The notes under the pieces are model-generated. The model made no database searches and was not told the DNA's origin. It saw only the letters and a program-made list of their open reading frames with translations. The position numbers and the translations under genes are program-made. A stretch of DNA of 41,990 nucleotides from a bacterium. Its GTDB lineage: Bacteria; Krumholzibacteriota; Krumholzibacteriia; LZORAL124-64-63. The DNA lies in assembly GCA_024231905.1 (NCBI GenBank), contig JAAEQC010000118.1, positions 1-41,990 of the forward strand. Reading direction: 5' to 3'. This document shows, piece after piece, positions 27,072 through 34,030 of this stretch. Every line of letters begins with the position of its first letter. The stretch's first letter is position 1.

Positions 27072-27158
27072 ATAAACCCTAGTGGTTATTGTATTTACGG
27101 ACGCGGCTCGACACTTTGCACGAACGCGGAAAGCGGTTTCGGGGCGCGTAGGAGGGGA

Positions 27159-27187
27159 AAAGTAGCATTCGGGGACGGATTTGGCAA
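27159..27187 (-). promoter_or_regulatory. Promoter of the ffh operon
   Basis: Minus strand: TTGCCA (27187-27182), a 17-base spacer, TACTTT (27164-27159). The predicted start is near 27152. The -35 lies about 48 bases downstream of the integron cassette junction, so the insertion left this promoter intact. Confidence 0.6.
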
Positions 27188-27229
27188 GGCGGAGCGGCCT
27201 CACTCATGTATGAATCAACTTTCAAGCAA

Positions 27230-27327
27230 TTCTAACGTTGGCTTCAGCTGCGAGGACGATTGGCGCGGGCCTGGCGTCAGCCAGGACCGTGACAAGCGGC
27301 CTCGTCGGCTGGAAGCTCTTGTTAGGT
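27230..27327 (-). other. Integron attC recombination site (59-base-element type), 98 bases
   Basis: On the minus strand the site begins with R'' ACCTAAC (27327-27321, fits RYYYAAC) and ends with R' GTTAGAA (27236-27230, GTTRRRY except for the last base, which belongs to the flank). The two arms fold as attC requires. CTAAC pairs with GTTAG, then comes an unpaired 4-base spacer (AAGA opposite GTTG). Next is an L box, GCTTCCAGC against GCTGAAGC, with a single extra base on one side (extrahelical-type base), then CGAGG/CCTCG. A 6-bp terminal hairpin CCTGGC/GCCAGG lies inside. The site starts 21 bases after the lipoprotein stop codon, on the same strand, as in cassettes. Confidence 0.85.
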
Positions 27328-28093
27328 GATCCGCTCCCAACCTATGCCCTAATTGTTGAACAGACCGACTCCCCTGTTCACGCTACCGCGCGACTGCACG
27401 ACCTTCGAGCCACCCAGATCTACCCAGTATCTATAGCCGACAACGCTCCAATCACCATGCACGGTACGCGGCCCGGTATAAGCGTCGATATATACGCGCC
27501 TCGACAAACCTGGAGGTACTCCTAGTTTCCGAAACGTCTCCCTGCCGTTTATGGTGTGCGGTTGATTGTTATCTAAGACGATCTTGACCACGCCATTAAA
27601 CTCGCGATTGCTAAAATTCCGAATGTCAAAAAAGTACCGATACTCGCCGCCTATATCCTCTATCAGGCCATTCGTCACCTCTACAGTTTGTGCCGGCAGG
27701 CGGCTTCCGCTAGATCTCGAAGGGATCTGCAGTTCCTCGAACTCTATTCCATCGTCCGAGCGCACCACATTAACTACTTTGTGATCGCGAAACGCTACGC
27801 TTACAAACTTCGACGAGCTACCGACACCGAGAAAGTTGGATCGGACGAAAGACCAAGACCACACAACAGCACCATTGACCTCTGACTGCTCTACTGGCGG
27901 CCCCAAAATCTCCGCAACTTCCGCGTAGGTCATTCTTAGAGTGACCTCTTCTGCGTTGCGATACTCGAACTCTCGCCCAGCGCTCGCACAGCCACTTGAC
28001 ATGAGCATGGCTGTGGCAACCAAACCGACTGCAATGTTGGCTATAATTTTCCGCATATCTCCACCGGTTCCCTATTTAACAATATTCACCTAA
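27236..28093 (-). mobile_element. Single integron gene cassette (858 bp)
   Basis: Boundaries are read from the G/TT cleavage points of the core sites. The cassette starts with TTAGGT (after G28094) and ends with the G at 27236 inside attC. The first six bases are the exact complement of the R'' box ACCTAA, which is expected because in the excised circle these two pair in the same attC. It holds one gene plus attC, the normal cassette layout. Its base composition is visibly more A/T-rich than the GC-rich neighbours, consistent with transfer. No integrase gene, attI or second attC is in the window, so it is a lone cassette, a CALIN-like situation or a secondary-site insertion. Confidence 0.8.
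27349..28056 (-). CDS. Cassette-borne lipoprotein with a BamE/SmpA-like domain
   Basis: 235 residues. The signal (MRKIIANIAVGLVATAMLM) ends in SSGC with lipid Cys23. Residues about 35-100 (LRMTYAEVAEILGPP, VVWSWSF, VSVAFRDHKVVNV) have the shape of the SmpA/BamE fold: a 'GMT..qV..iLG.P' turn, a W-x-W strand, and a final F-x-dhkV strand. Residues about 125-225 (FDIRNFSNREFNG, PPGLSRRVYIDAY, VVGYRYWVD) look like a beta-sandwich of unknown type. The codon use and base composition differ from neighbours. ATG 28056 has GGAG close upstream; no convincing promoter lies inside the cassette. Its function is unknown, perhaps an envelope-associated adaptive trait. Confidence 0.85.
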   Translation of the reverse strand: MRKIIANIAVGLVATAMLMSSGCASAGREFEYRNAEEVTLRMTYAEVAEILGPPVEQSEVNGAVVWSWSFVRSNFLGVGSSSKFVSVAFRDHKVVNVVRSDDGIEFEELQIPSRSSGSRLPAQTVEVTNGLIEDIGGEYRYFFDIRNFSNREFNGVVKIVLDNNQPHTINGRETFRKLGVPPGLSRRVYIDAYTGPRTVHGDWSVVGYRYWVDLGGSKVVQSRGSVNRGVGLFNN

Positions 28094-28111
28094 CTATTGG
28101 ATATCTCGCGC

Positions 28112-28131
28112 AAAAAGGTCCCCGGGGACCC
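28112..28131 (-). terminator. Rho-independent terminator after rpe
   Basis: On the minus strand a perfect palindrome, GGTCCCCGGGGACC (28130-28117), is followed directly by five T (28116-28112). It lies 30 bases downstream of the rpe stop and ends the long superoperon. The cassette boundary is only about 18 bases further on. Confidence 0.7.
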
Positions 28132-28160
28132 TGAGACTCGTCCGCAGGATCGCTCCCCTG

Positions 28161-28835
28161 CTACCCTCGCAGCAACGCCGCCGCCTTCGAGCGGTCCTCC
28201 GCCTTCAACAACCACGACCCCGACACCAGGATGTCCGCCCCCGCCTCCCGGCACCGGGCACCGGTCCGATCATTGATCCCCCCGTCCACGTTGATGAGGA
28301 ACTCCCCCTCGCCCGCGTCCCGGCGCCGCGCCAGTTCGGCGATCTTCTCCACCCCCCGCTGGTCGAAACTCTGTCCTCCGAACCCGGGCTGGACCGTCAT
28401 CACCAGCACCAGATCCACCTGGTCCAGGAAGGGCAGGATCTCCACCACCGGCGTCCCCGGCTTCAGAGAGATCCCGCGCTTCATGCCCAGTTCGCCGATC
28501 CGCGCCAGGGTCTCGGCCACCGGCGCGTCCGCCTCCACGTGGATGGTCAGACCGTCGATGCCCGCCTTGGCGAAGGGCTCCAGATACTGCTCCGGGTTGG
28601 TCATCATGAGATGGGCGTCCAGGGGCAGATCGCTGGCCCGGCGCACGGCGGCGCAAATGAAGGGACCGAAGGTGAGGTTGGGCACGAAGTGGGCGTCCAT
28701 GACGTCCAGATGCAGCAGGTCGGCGCCGGCGGCGGTCATGTCCGCGATGTCGGCCGTGATGTCGGCGAAGTCGGCGGACAGGAGCGAGGGCGCGACCCAG
28801 GCCGTGCCCTCAGCGGGACGAGGCAACCAGTTCAA
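28161..28835 (-). CDS. rpe: Ribulose-phosphate 3-epimerase
   Basis: 224-residue TIM-barrel enzyme of the pentose phosphate pathway (ribulose-5-P to xylulose-5-P). Seen: APSLLSADFADI, LLHLDVMDAHFVPNLTFGP with the metal-binding His/Asp, LDAHLMM, VMTVQPGFGGQSF, and INVDGGIN. The start is TTG 28835, within the end of the PASTA gene (26-base overlap), supported by GGGGAG seven bases upstream. It is last in the def-fmt-rsmB-PASTA-rpe run and followed by a terminator. Confidence 0.95.
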   Translation of the reverse strand: MNWLPRPAEGTAWVAPSLLSADFADITADIADMTAAGADLLHLDVMDAHFVPNLTFGPFICAAVRRASDLPLDAHLMMTNPEQYLEPFAKAGIDGLTIHVEADAPVAETLARIGELGMKRGISLKPGTPVVEILPFLDQVDLVLVMTVQPGFGGQSFDQRGVEKIAELARRRDAGEGEFLINVDGGINDRTGARCREAGADILVSGSWLLKAEDRSKAAALLRG

Positions 28836-29535
28836 GACGATCTCCCCGGCTGATGCGTTGGCCCGGCGGCGGGGTCTGCTCGATGACCGTGTTGGGCGCC
28901 ACGCGGGAGGTGCGTTCGTAGGTGACCGGGCCCAGCACGAACCCGGCGTCCGCCACCACCTGGCGGGCCTTGAAAAGGGTGGTGCCCCGCAGGTCCGGCA
29001 TGCGCAGCATGGCCGGCGGGGCGGGCTCGGCCACCACCAGGTGGACGTCCGCGCCCTTGAAGAGATTGGTCCCCGCCACGGGATTCTGGAAGTCGACCAC
29101 GGGCTCGGTCACCCCCGGGCGCCGCAGCCTGACGACCCTGCCCAGGCGGTAGTTCTCGCGCTGGATGGTGATCTCGGCCTGGCGCAGGGAGAGCCCCGTC
29201 AACCGGGGCAGGGCGCCGGCCGGCGGTCCGCTGGAGACGATGACCCGGGCGGTGCGGCCGCCCCGGATGCTGGCCTGGGGTTCGGGGGACTGGTCCAGGA
29301 TGAGTCCTTCGGCCACGGTGGGATGGGCCCGGGCCCGGGCCACCTCCACCTCCAGGCCGTCGCCACGCAGGCGGTTGGCCGCCCCGTCCACCGAGAGCCC
29401 GCGCACGTCGGGCATCACCACCACCTTGTTGTGGTGGATGATCTCCGGCAGGACCAGGAAGTTCACACCGAGTACGACGGCGCCGCCGGCCGCGGCCAAG
29501 ACCATCAGCAGGAGCAGGAACTTCCAGAGCTTCAC
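28810..29535 (-). CDS. Membrane-anchored PASTA-domain protein without a kinase domain
   Basis: 241 residues: a short cytoplasmic Lys start, one transmembrane helix (about 5-29), then three PASTA domains (about 38-103, 108-170, 176-240) recognisable by MPDVRGLSVDGAANRL, LPRLTGLSLRQAEITI and MPDLRGTTLFKARQVV, with QSPEP/QTPPPG turns. PASTA domains bind muropeptides or act as spacers in PrkC/PknB kinases and some PBPs; here no kinase or PBP part exists. Between rsmB and rpe, many Firmicutes carry prpC-prkC, so this may be the reduced remnant or a free sensor. The start is GTG 29535, overlapping the rsmB stop as GTGA; the upstream open frame is a shadow. Confidence 0.9.
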   Translation of the reverse strand: MKLWKFLLLLMVLAAAGGAVVLGVNFLVLPEIIHHNKVVVMPDVRGLSVDGAANRLRGDGLEVEVARARAHPTVAEGLILDQSPEPQASIRGGRTARVIVSSGPPAGALPRLTGLSLRQAEITIQRENYRLGRVVRLRRPGVTEPVVDFQNPVAGTNLFKGADVHLVVAEPAPPAMLRMPDLRGTTLFKARQVVADAGFVLGPVTYERTSRVAPNTVIEQTPPPGQRISRGDRLELVASSR

Positions 29536-30929
29536 GCGGGCGTGCCTTCCGTTTCGTCCGATGTCAGGCGGCGCAGACGGGCGGCGAAGAAGCCGTCGCC
29601 GGGCGCTTGACCGGGCAGCCACCGCCGTTGCCAACGTCCGGCGGCGTCGGGCGCCGGCGCCAATTGCGGGTCCGCGTGGAGCAGCGCCCCCACGACCCGC
29701 TCGTTCTCCTCCGGTTCCAGGGAGCAGGTGGCGTAGAGCAGGACACCGCCGGGGGCCAGGAGTTCCGCCGCCCGTCGGGCCAGTTCCAGCAACACGAATC
29801 CGTGCCGCCGGGGGCTCTCCGGCTCCAGCAGCCAGCGCCCCTCCGGATGATGCCGCAGCACCCCGGTTCCCGTGCAGGGACCATCCAGGAGCACGGCGCC
29901 GCAACTCTGCGGTCCGAAGGGTGGTACCAGTCCATCCCCTAGTACCACGGGAACGGCCCGGTCCTCAATCCTTTTCGCGGCCTCGGCCAGGAGCCGCACC
30001 CGCGTCGGGGGCCGGTCCATGGCCACCAGGGGACGGTCGTCCGGCAGGATCGCCGCCAGACGGGCGGTCTTGCCGCCCGGGGACGCGCAAAGATCGACCA
30101 CCGGTCCGGCGGTCTCCGCCAGGGCCTCGAACAACCAGGTTGTGGCCGCCTGCACCGTGGCATCCTGGACAATCATTCGCGGCTGTCTTTCCAACAGGGC
30201 GGCGATATCCGCTCGCCGGGGACGTCCGGCCAGCTCCAGGCAGCGGGGATCGGCGGTGCGGGAGACGGCCGTGTCCCCGGCCACGATCTCCGCGGTGATG
30301 ACGTCGGGATCCGCGGGCTCGAGTGCGCGCAGGAAGACCGGCGGCGGCGTATTGGTAGCCTCGCACACGGCGGCCACCACAGCGGGCTCCCACCGGTCCA
30401 GCCAGCGTGCCACCAGCCAGTCGGGCAGGGAATACCAGGCCGCCAACCAGGCCGCCCCGTCCTGTTCCAGGGGTCGGAAGGTCGCGCGCAGCCGGCGCTG
30501 CCGTTCGGCGGGGTCGAGATCGTCCGCTGGACGTAAATCCCGCCGGGCCGTCTGCAGCAGGCCGTTGACGAAGCCCACCAGGCGGTTGGAGAGTCGGGCC
30601 CGGCACAATTCACCGGCCTGGTGCAGAATCGCGCGCGCGGGCACCGCGTCCATGCCCACCAGCTGATGCAGGGCCAGGCGCAGCAACCAACGCAGGCGTG
30701 GGTCGCGGGGCGGGCGGCGAGAAGCGTAGGTATCGATGAGATGGTCGTAGCGATCGCGCCACTGCAGCGTGCCCCGGACCAGTTCGCCCAGGAAAGCCGC
30801 GTCGCGTTCGTCGCCGCCGCGGTCGCGCAGCTTGGTCAGGGTCTGGTCGAGGGCCCGGTCCAGGAGGCCACCGTCTTCGGTGTGGATCAGCAGGTCCAGG
30901 GCCTGCAAGCGGACCGGATCGGCGCTCAC
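29532..30929 (-). CDS. rsmB: 16S rRNA (cytosine-967-C5)-methyltransferase
   Basis: 465 residues. An N-terminal NusB-like helical domain (ALDLLIHTEDGGLLDRAL, FLGELVRGTLQWR, LRLALHQL) is followed by a Rossmann methyltransferase domain. The SAM motif DLCASPGGKT is at 279-288, the DGPCTGTG motif carries Cys352, and YATCSLEPEENE carries Cys402, the two cysteines of the m5C mechanism. The family usually has DAPCSGTG; the small change is conservative. The GTG start overlaps the fmt stop (GTGA). Confidence 0.94.
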   Translation of the reverse strand: MSADPVRLQALDLLIHTEDGGLLDRALDQTLTKLRDRGGDERDAAFLGELVRGTLQWRDRYDHLIDTYASRRPPRDPRLRWLLRLALHQLVGMDAVPARAILHQAGELCRARLSNRLVGFVNGLLQTARRDLRPADDLDPAERQRRLRATFRPLEQDGAAWLAAWYSLPDWLVARWLDRWEPAVVAAVCEATNTPPPVFLRALEPADPDVITAEIVAGDTAVSRTADPRCLELAGRPRRADIAALLERQPRMIVQDATVQAATTWLFEALAETAGPVVDLCASPGGKTARLAAILPDDRPLVAMDRPPTRVRLLAEAAKRIEDRAVPVVLGDGLVPPFGPQSCGAVLLDGPCTGTGVLRHHPEGRWLLEPESPRRHGFVLLELARRAAELLAPGGVLLYATCSLEPEENERVVGALLHADPQLAPAPDAAGRWQRRWLPGQAPGDGFFAARLRRLTSDETEGTPA

Positions 30930-31861
30930 GAGCTGAGCCGGTCGCCCGCGGTGATGGCGAAGCCGCGCAGAAACTCGTCCACGGGCAGAGGACGCCGGCC
31001 GGGCAATTGCATGGCGGTCAGCCGCAGCACGCCCGTACCGCAGGCCACCTCAACCCCGCCCGGGCTCACGGCCAACACCGTGCCGGGCTCGCTGCCGGAC
31101 GCGTGGACCGCCGCGGGTCGGGCCGCGGTGACCTTGAGCAATTGGTCGCCCAGGTAGGTCGTCGATCCGGGCCAGGGCGAAAGGGCGCGGATCTGGTTAT
31201 GGACCACCACGCAGTGCCGGTCCCAGCGGATGGCCGAGAGAGTGCGGGTGAGCTTGGGCGCGTAGACAGCGCCCTCGTCATTCTGGGCGCGGGGCTCGAT
31301 GGCGCCGTTCTCCAGGTCGCGCAGGGTGTGGATGAGTTGGTCGGCTCCCTGGCCAGCCAGACGGTCGAGCAGTTCGCCGGCGGTATCCTCCGGACCGACA
31401 GGCACCGAACGGGTGGCCAGCACCGGCCCCGTGTCCACGCCCGCATCCATGCGCATGATGGTCACGCCGCTCCAAGTGTCGCCGTTGAGGATGGCGTACT
31501 GGACCGGGGAGACACCGCGCCAGCGGGGCAGCAGGCTGGCGTGGACGTTGATGCAGCCGAAGCGCGGCGTCGACAGCAGCGGTTCTCGCAGGATGTGCCC
31601 GAAGGCCACGACCACCACCGCATCCGGCTCGGCGGCCAGCACCTGGGCGGTGACGGATTCGCGGTCGCCCTTGCCGAAGTCCAGAACCCGCAGTCCGTGC
31701 TGGCGGGCGGTCTCCTTGACGGCCGTGGGCAGGAGCTTGCGGCCGCGTCCGGCGCGCCGGTCGGGCTGGGTGACCACCAGGCGGACGTCGAAACGCGCCT
31801 CCACCAGGGCCTCCAGGGAGGGCACCGCGAAATCCGGTGATCCCATGAAAACGACCTTCAT
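30926..31861 (-). CDS. fmt: Methionyl-tRNA formyltransferase
   Basis: 311-residue enzyme that formylates initiator Met-tRNA with 10-formyl-THF. The N-terminal Rossmann part has VVFMGSPDFAVPSLEAL, INVHASLLPRWRG with Asn105/His107, and the catalytic Asp in MRMDAGVDTGP; the C-terminal barrel has ALSPWPGSTTYL. The ATG 31861 overlaps the def stop as ATGA. The frame continues upstream to 32110 inside def, but those residues are a shadow. The def-fmt pair gives the complete formylation/deformylation cycle. Confidence 0.95.
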   Translation of the reverse strand: MKVVFMGSPDFAVPSLEALVEARFDVRLVVTQPDRRAGRGRKLLPTAVKETARQHGLRVLDFGKGDRESVTAQVLAAEPDAVVVVAFGHILREPLLSTPRFGCINVHASLLPRWRGVSPVQYAILNGDTWSGVTIMRMDAGVDTGPVLATRSVPVGPEDTAGELLDRLAGQGADQLIHTLRDLENGAIEPRAQNDEGAVYAPKLTRTLSAIRWDRHCVVVHNQIRALSPWPGSTTYLGDQLLKVTAARPAAVHASGSEPGTVLAVSPGGVEVACGTGVLRLTAMQLPGRRPLPVDEFLRGFAITAGDRLSS

Positions 31862-32403
31862 CCCTCGTCCCCTCCTCGCCGTCCGCGGCGCCGAATTCCC
31901 AGCAGGCGCGGCGCCAGCAGCAGTCGCCGCCAGCGCGGCAACCGGTCGATAAAGAGCTTGCCGTCCAGGTGGTCCAGCTCGTGCCGAACGATGCGCGCGA
32001 CCAGTCCATCGTCGCGCAGTTCGTGCCGCCTCCCGGTGCGGTCCTCGTAACTCACGACCACGCCCCGAGGGCGCCATACCCGCACATAGAGTCCGGGAAA
32101 GGACAGGCAACCTTCCTCGAAGGACTGCCGCTCGCCGAAGGACTCCACCAGCTCCGGGTTGATCAGCTCGTAACGCTTGCCCCCGGACCGGCGGCCTTCA
32201 TCCTCGCGCGGGTCGTGCACCACCAGCACCCGGACCGAGTGGCCGATCTGAGGGGCGGCCAGGCCCACACCCGCTTCCCCGAGGATGCGCCACATGCTGT
32301 CCAGCAGGGCGCCGGTTTTCGCTGCGTCCGCCACAACCGGCGCGGCGCGGCGCCTCAGGACCGGATCACCGTACAGGCGCAGACCCGGGTGGGCCGATCT
32401 CAC
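31858..32403 (-). CDS. def: Peptide deformylase
   Basis: 181-residue metalloprotease that removes the N-formyl group from new proteins. All three motifs are intact: GVGLAAPQ (45-52), EGCLS (Glu98 region, Cys99 as metal ligand), and HELDH (His141, Glu142, His145). The C-terminal tail is very rich in Arg (RRWRRLLLAPRLLGIRRRGRR), possibly for ribosome contact. The GTG start overlaps the yajC stop as GTGA. Confidence 0.95.
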   Translation of the reverse strand: MRSAHPGLRLYGDPVLRRRAAPVVADAAKTGALLDSMWRILGEAGVGLAAPQIGHSVRVLVVHDPREDEGRRSGGKRYELINPELVESFGERQSFEEGCLSFPGLYVRVWRPRGVVVSYEDRTGRRHELRDDGLVARIVRHELDHLDGKLFIDRLPRWRRLLLAPRLLGIRRRGRRGGDEG

Positions 32404-32720
32404 TCTTCGTTCTCGTCGAGCACCCCGCCGATGGCCGTCTTGCTGATCTCGACCTTCACGCCTTCGGCGATGGTGGCCACGATACGGTCACCCTTGACGT
32501 CCTTCACCGTGGCGAAGAGTCCGCCGTTGGTGACGATCCGATCGCCGCGCTTGAGGGCCGCCAGCATGGTTTTGCGTTTGTCCTGCTGCTTCTTCTGGGG
32601 GCGGATGATCATGAACCAGAAGACCAGGAAGATCAGGATGATGGGCGCGAACTGGATCAGGACGGAAGCAGACCCGCCACCCTCAGCAGGGGGCGCAGCC
32701 ATGGCCAGCATGTGCAGCAT
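32400..32720 (-). CDS. yajC: Preprotein translocase accessory subunit YajC
   Basis: 106-residue single-pass membrane protein of the SecDF-YajC complex. An N-terminal membrane helix (about 21-40, LIQFAPIILIFLVFWFMII) is followed directly by RPQKKQQDKRKTMLAALKRGD and ivTNGG, the family signature, then a short cytoplasmic beta domain. It sits after tgt, as in many genomes (queA-tgt-yajC), but secD/secF do not follow; def does. GAGGAG precedes the ATG. The 119-base gap to tgt shows no clear promoter. Confidence 0.95.
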   Translation of the reverse strand: MLHMLAMAAPPAEGGGSASVLIQFAPIILIFLVFWFMIIRPQKKQQDKRKTMLAALKRGDRIVTNGGLFATVKDVKGDRIVATIAEGVKVEISKTAIGGVLDENEE

Positions 32721-32839
32721 GGATTCTCCTCGGTCGGGGGACGCACGCCGCCGTGCGGACGGGCGTCCCGGTCGTCGAAACTCGCGTCCTCCAAGATGGA
32801 CCGCAGGCGGCGCAAGGGCAAGAGCCTAGCGCGGGACGG

Positions 32840-34030
32840 TCATTTCCTCCGCTGCTGCACCTCCGCCAGGCGATCCCGTTCGCCGTCGGTCCAACGGGCG
32901 GACTCGGCCCGGGCGAAGGCCGGGTAGCGGTCCTCCTCGATGGCCAGGCGGATGCCGGCCATGAGGTCCTGGTAGAAGTGGAGATTGTGGAGGGTGGCCA
33001 GGGTCGGCCCGAGGATCTCCCGGGCCTGGAAGAGGTGGCGGATGTAGGCCCGGGAGTGGCGGGCGCACACGGGGCAGGCGCAATCCGGGTCCAGGGGCAG
33101 GTCATCCTCGGCGTGGGCCTTGTTCTTCACCACCAGGCGGCCGTCCCGGGTCAGGACCGTCCCCGTGCGGGCCATGCGGGTGGGTAGCACGCAGTCGAAC
33201 ATGTCCACGCCCGCGTCCACCGCCGCCAGGATGTCGTCGGGAAAGCCCACGCCCATGAGGTAGCGAGGGCGGTCGACTGGTAAAAGGGACGCCGAAAGCT
33301 CGGTCATGGCGCGCAGGTCCGCCACGGGCTCGCCCACCGACAGGCCGCCGATGGCGTAGCCGGGCAGGTCCATCTCGACGATCTCCGCGGCGCTGCGGCG
33401 GCGCAGGTCCTCGTGGACCCCGCCCTGCATGATGCCGAAGAGCACCCGTTCCCAGCCGTCCCGGAAGGCGCGGCCGTCGAAGACGTCGCGGCAGCGGCCC
33501 AGCCAGCGGGTGGTGCGCTTCACCGCCGCATCCACCTCTGCGCGCGAGGCCCCGTAGGCGGCGCACTGGTCGAAGGCCATGATGATGTCCGAACCCAAGG
33601 CGAGCTGGATCTCCATGCTCAGTTCGGGACTGAAGAAGTGGCGGCTGCCGTCCAGGTGGCTGCGGAACTCCACACCGTCCTCGGTGATCCTGTTCAGATC
33701 GTTCAGGGAGAAGACCTGGAAGCCGGCGCTGTCCGTGAGCAGGGCCCCGTCCCAACCCTGGAAGCGATGTAGTCCGCCGCGGCGGGCGACGAGTTCATGG
33801 CCGGGCCTCAGGTACAGGTGGTAGGTGTTGCCCAGGATGAGCCGGGCGCCCGTGCCCCACACCTGCTCGAAGGTGACGGCCTTGACGCTGCCCACGGTGC
33901 CCACGGGCATGAAGACCGGGGTCTCGATCATGCCGTGGCCGGTGACCAGGCGTCCACGGCGGGCGGAGGTGCCGGCGGCGGCGGCGGTGACCTCGAAGGC
34001 GAAGGGCGTGTCCAGGGCCTGGTCGTTCAC
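32840..34030 (-). CDS. tgt: tRNA-guanine transglycosylase (queuine/preQ1)
   Basis: 396-residue TIM-barrel enzyme that swaps G34 for preQ1 in Asp, Asn, His and Tyr tRNAs. Active-site Asp100 is in LTDSAGFQ and nucleophile Asp279 is in DMFDCVLPTRMARTG; GIMQGGV and the zinc site Cys317, Cys319, Cys322, His348 are all present. The GTG 34030 start overlaps the queA stop (GTGA) and has GGGGGAGAC upstream. The open frame to 34279 is a shadow inside queA. Confidence 0.96.
   Translation of the reverse strand: MNDQALDTPFAFEVTAAAAGTSARRGRLVTGHGMIETPVFMPVGTVGSVKAVTFEQVWGTGARLILGNTYHLYLRPGHELVARRGGLHRFQGWDGALLTDSAGFQVFSLNDLNRITEDGVEFRSHLDGSRHFFSPELSMEIQLALGSDIIMAFDQCAAYGASRAEVDAAVKRTTRWLGRCRDVFDGRAFRDGWERVLFGIMQGGVHEDLRRRSAAEIVEMDLPGYAIGGLSVGEPVADLRAMTELSASLLPVDRPRYLMGVGFPDDILAAVDAGVDMFDCVLPTRMARTGTVLTRDGRLVVKNKAHAEDDLPLDPDCACPVCARHSRAYIRHLFQAREILGPTLATLHNLHFYQDLMAGIRLAIEEDRYPAFARAESARWTDGERDRLAEVQQRRK

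Noticed and set aside
27230..27327. Simple transcription terminator for the cassette gene
   Set aside because: There is no T-tract, the arms have the R/L box layout with an unpaired spacer and one extra base, and the match to the far cassette end would be unexplained. It may still slow transcription.
27236..28093. Insertion sequence or transposon
   Set aside because: No transposase, no terminal inverted repeats and no target duplication; the ends are integron core sites instead.
30926..32110. N-terminally extended Fmt (and similar extensions for Tgt to 34279, PASTA to 29904, the tnaA partner to 10893)
   Set aside because: The extra residues are out-of-frame translations of the upstream gene. 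The conserved N-termini begin at internal starts with ribosome sites and 4-base overlaps.
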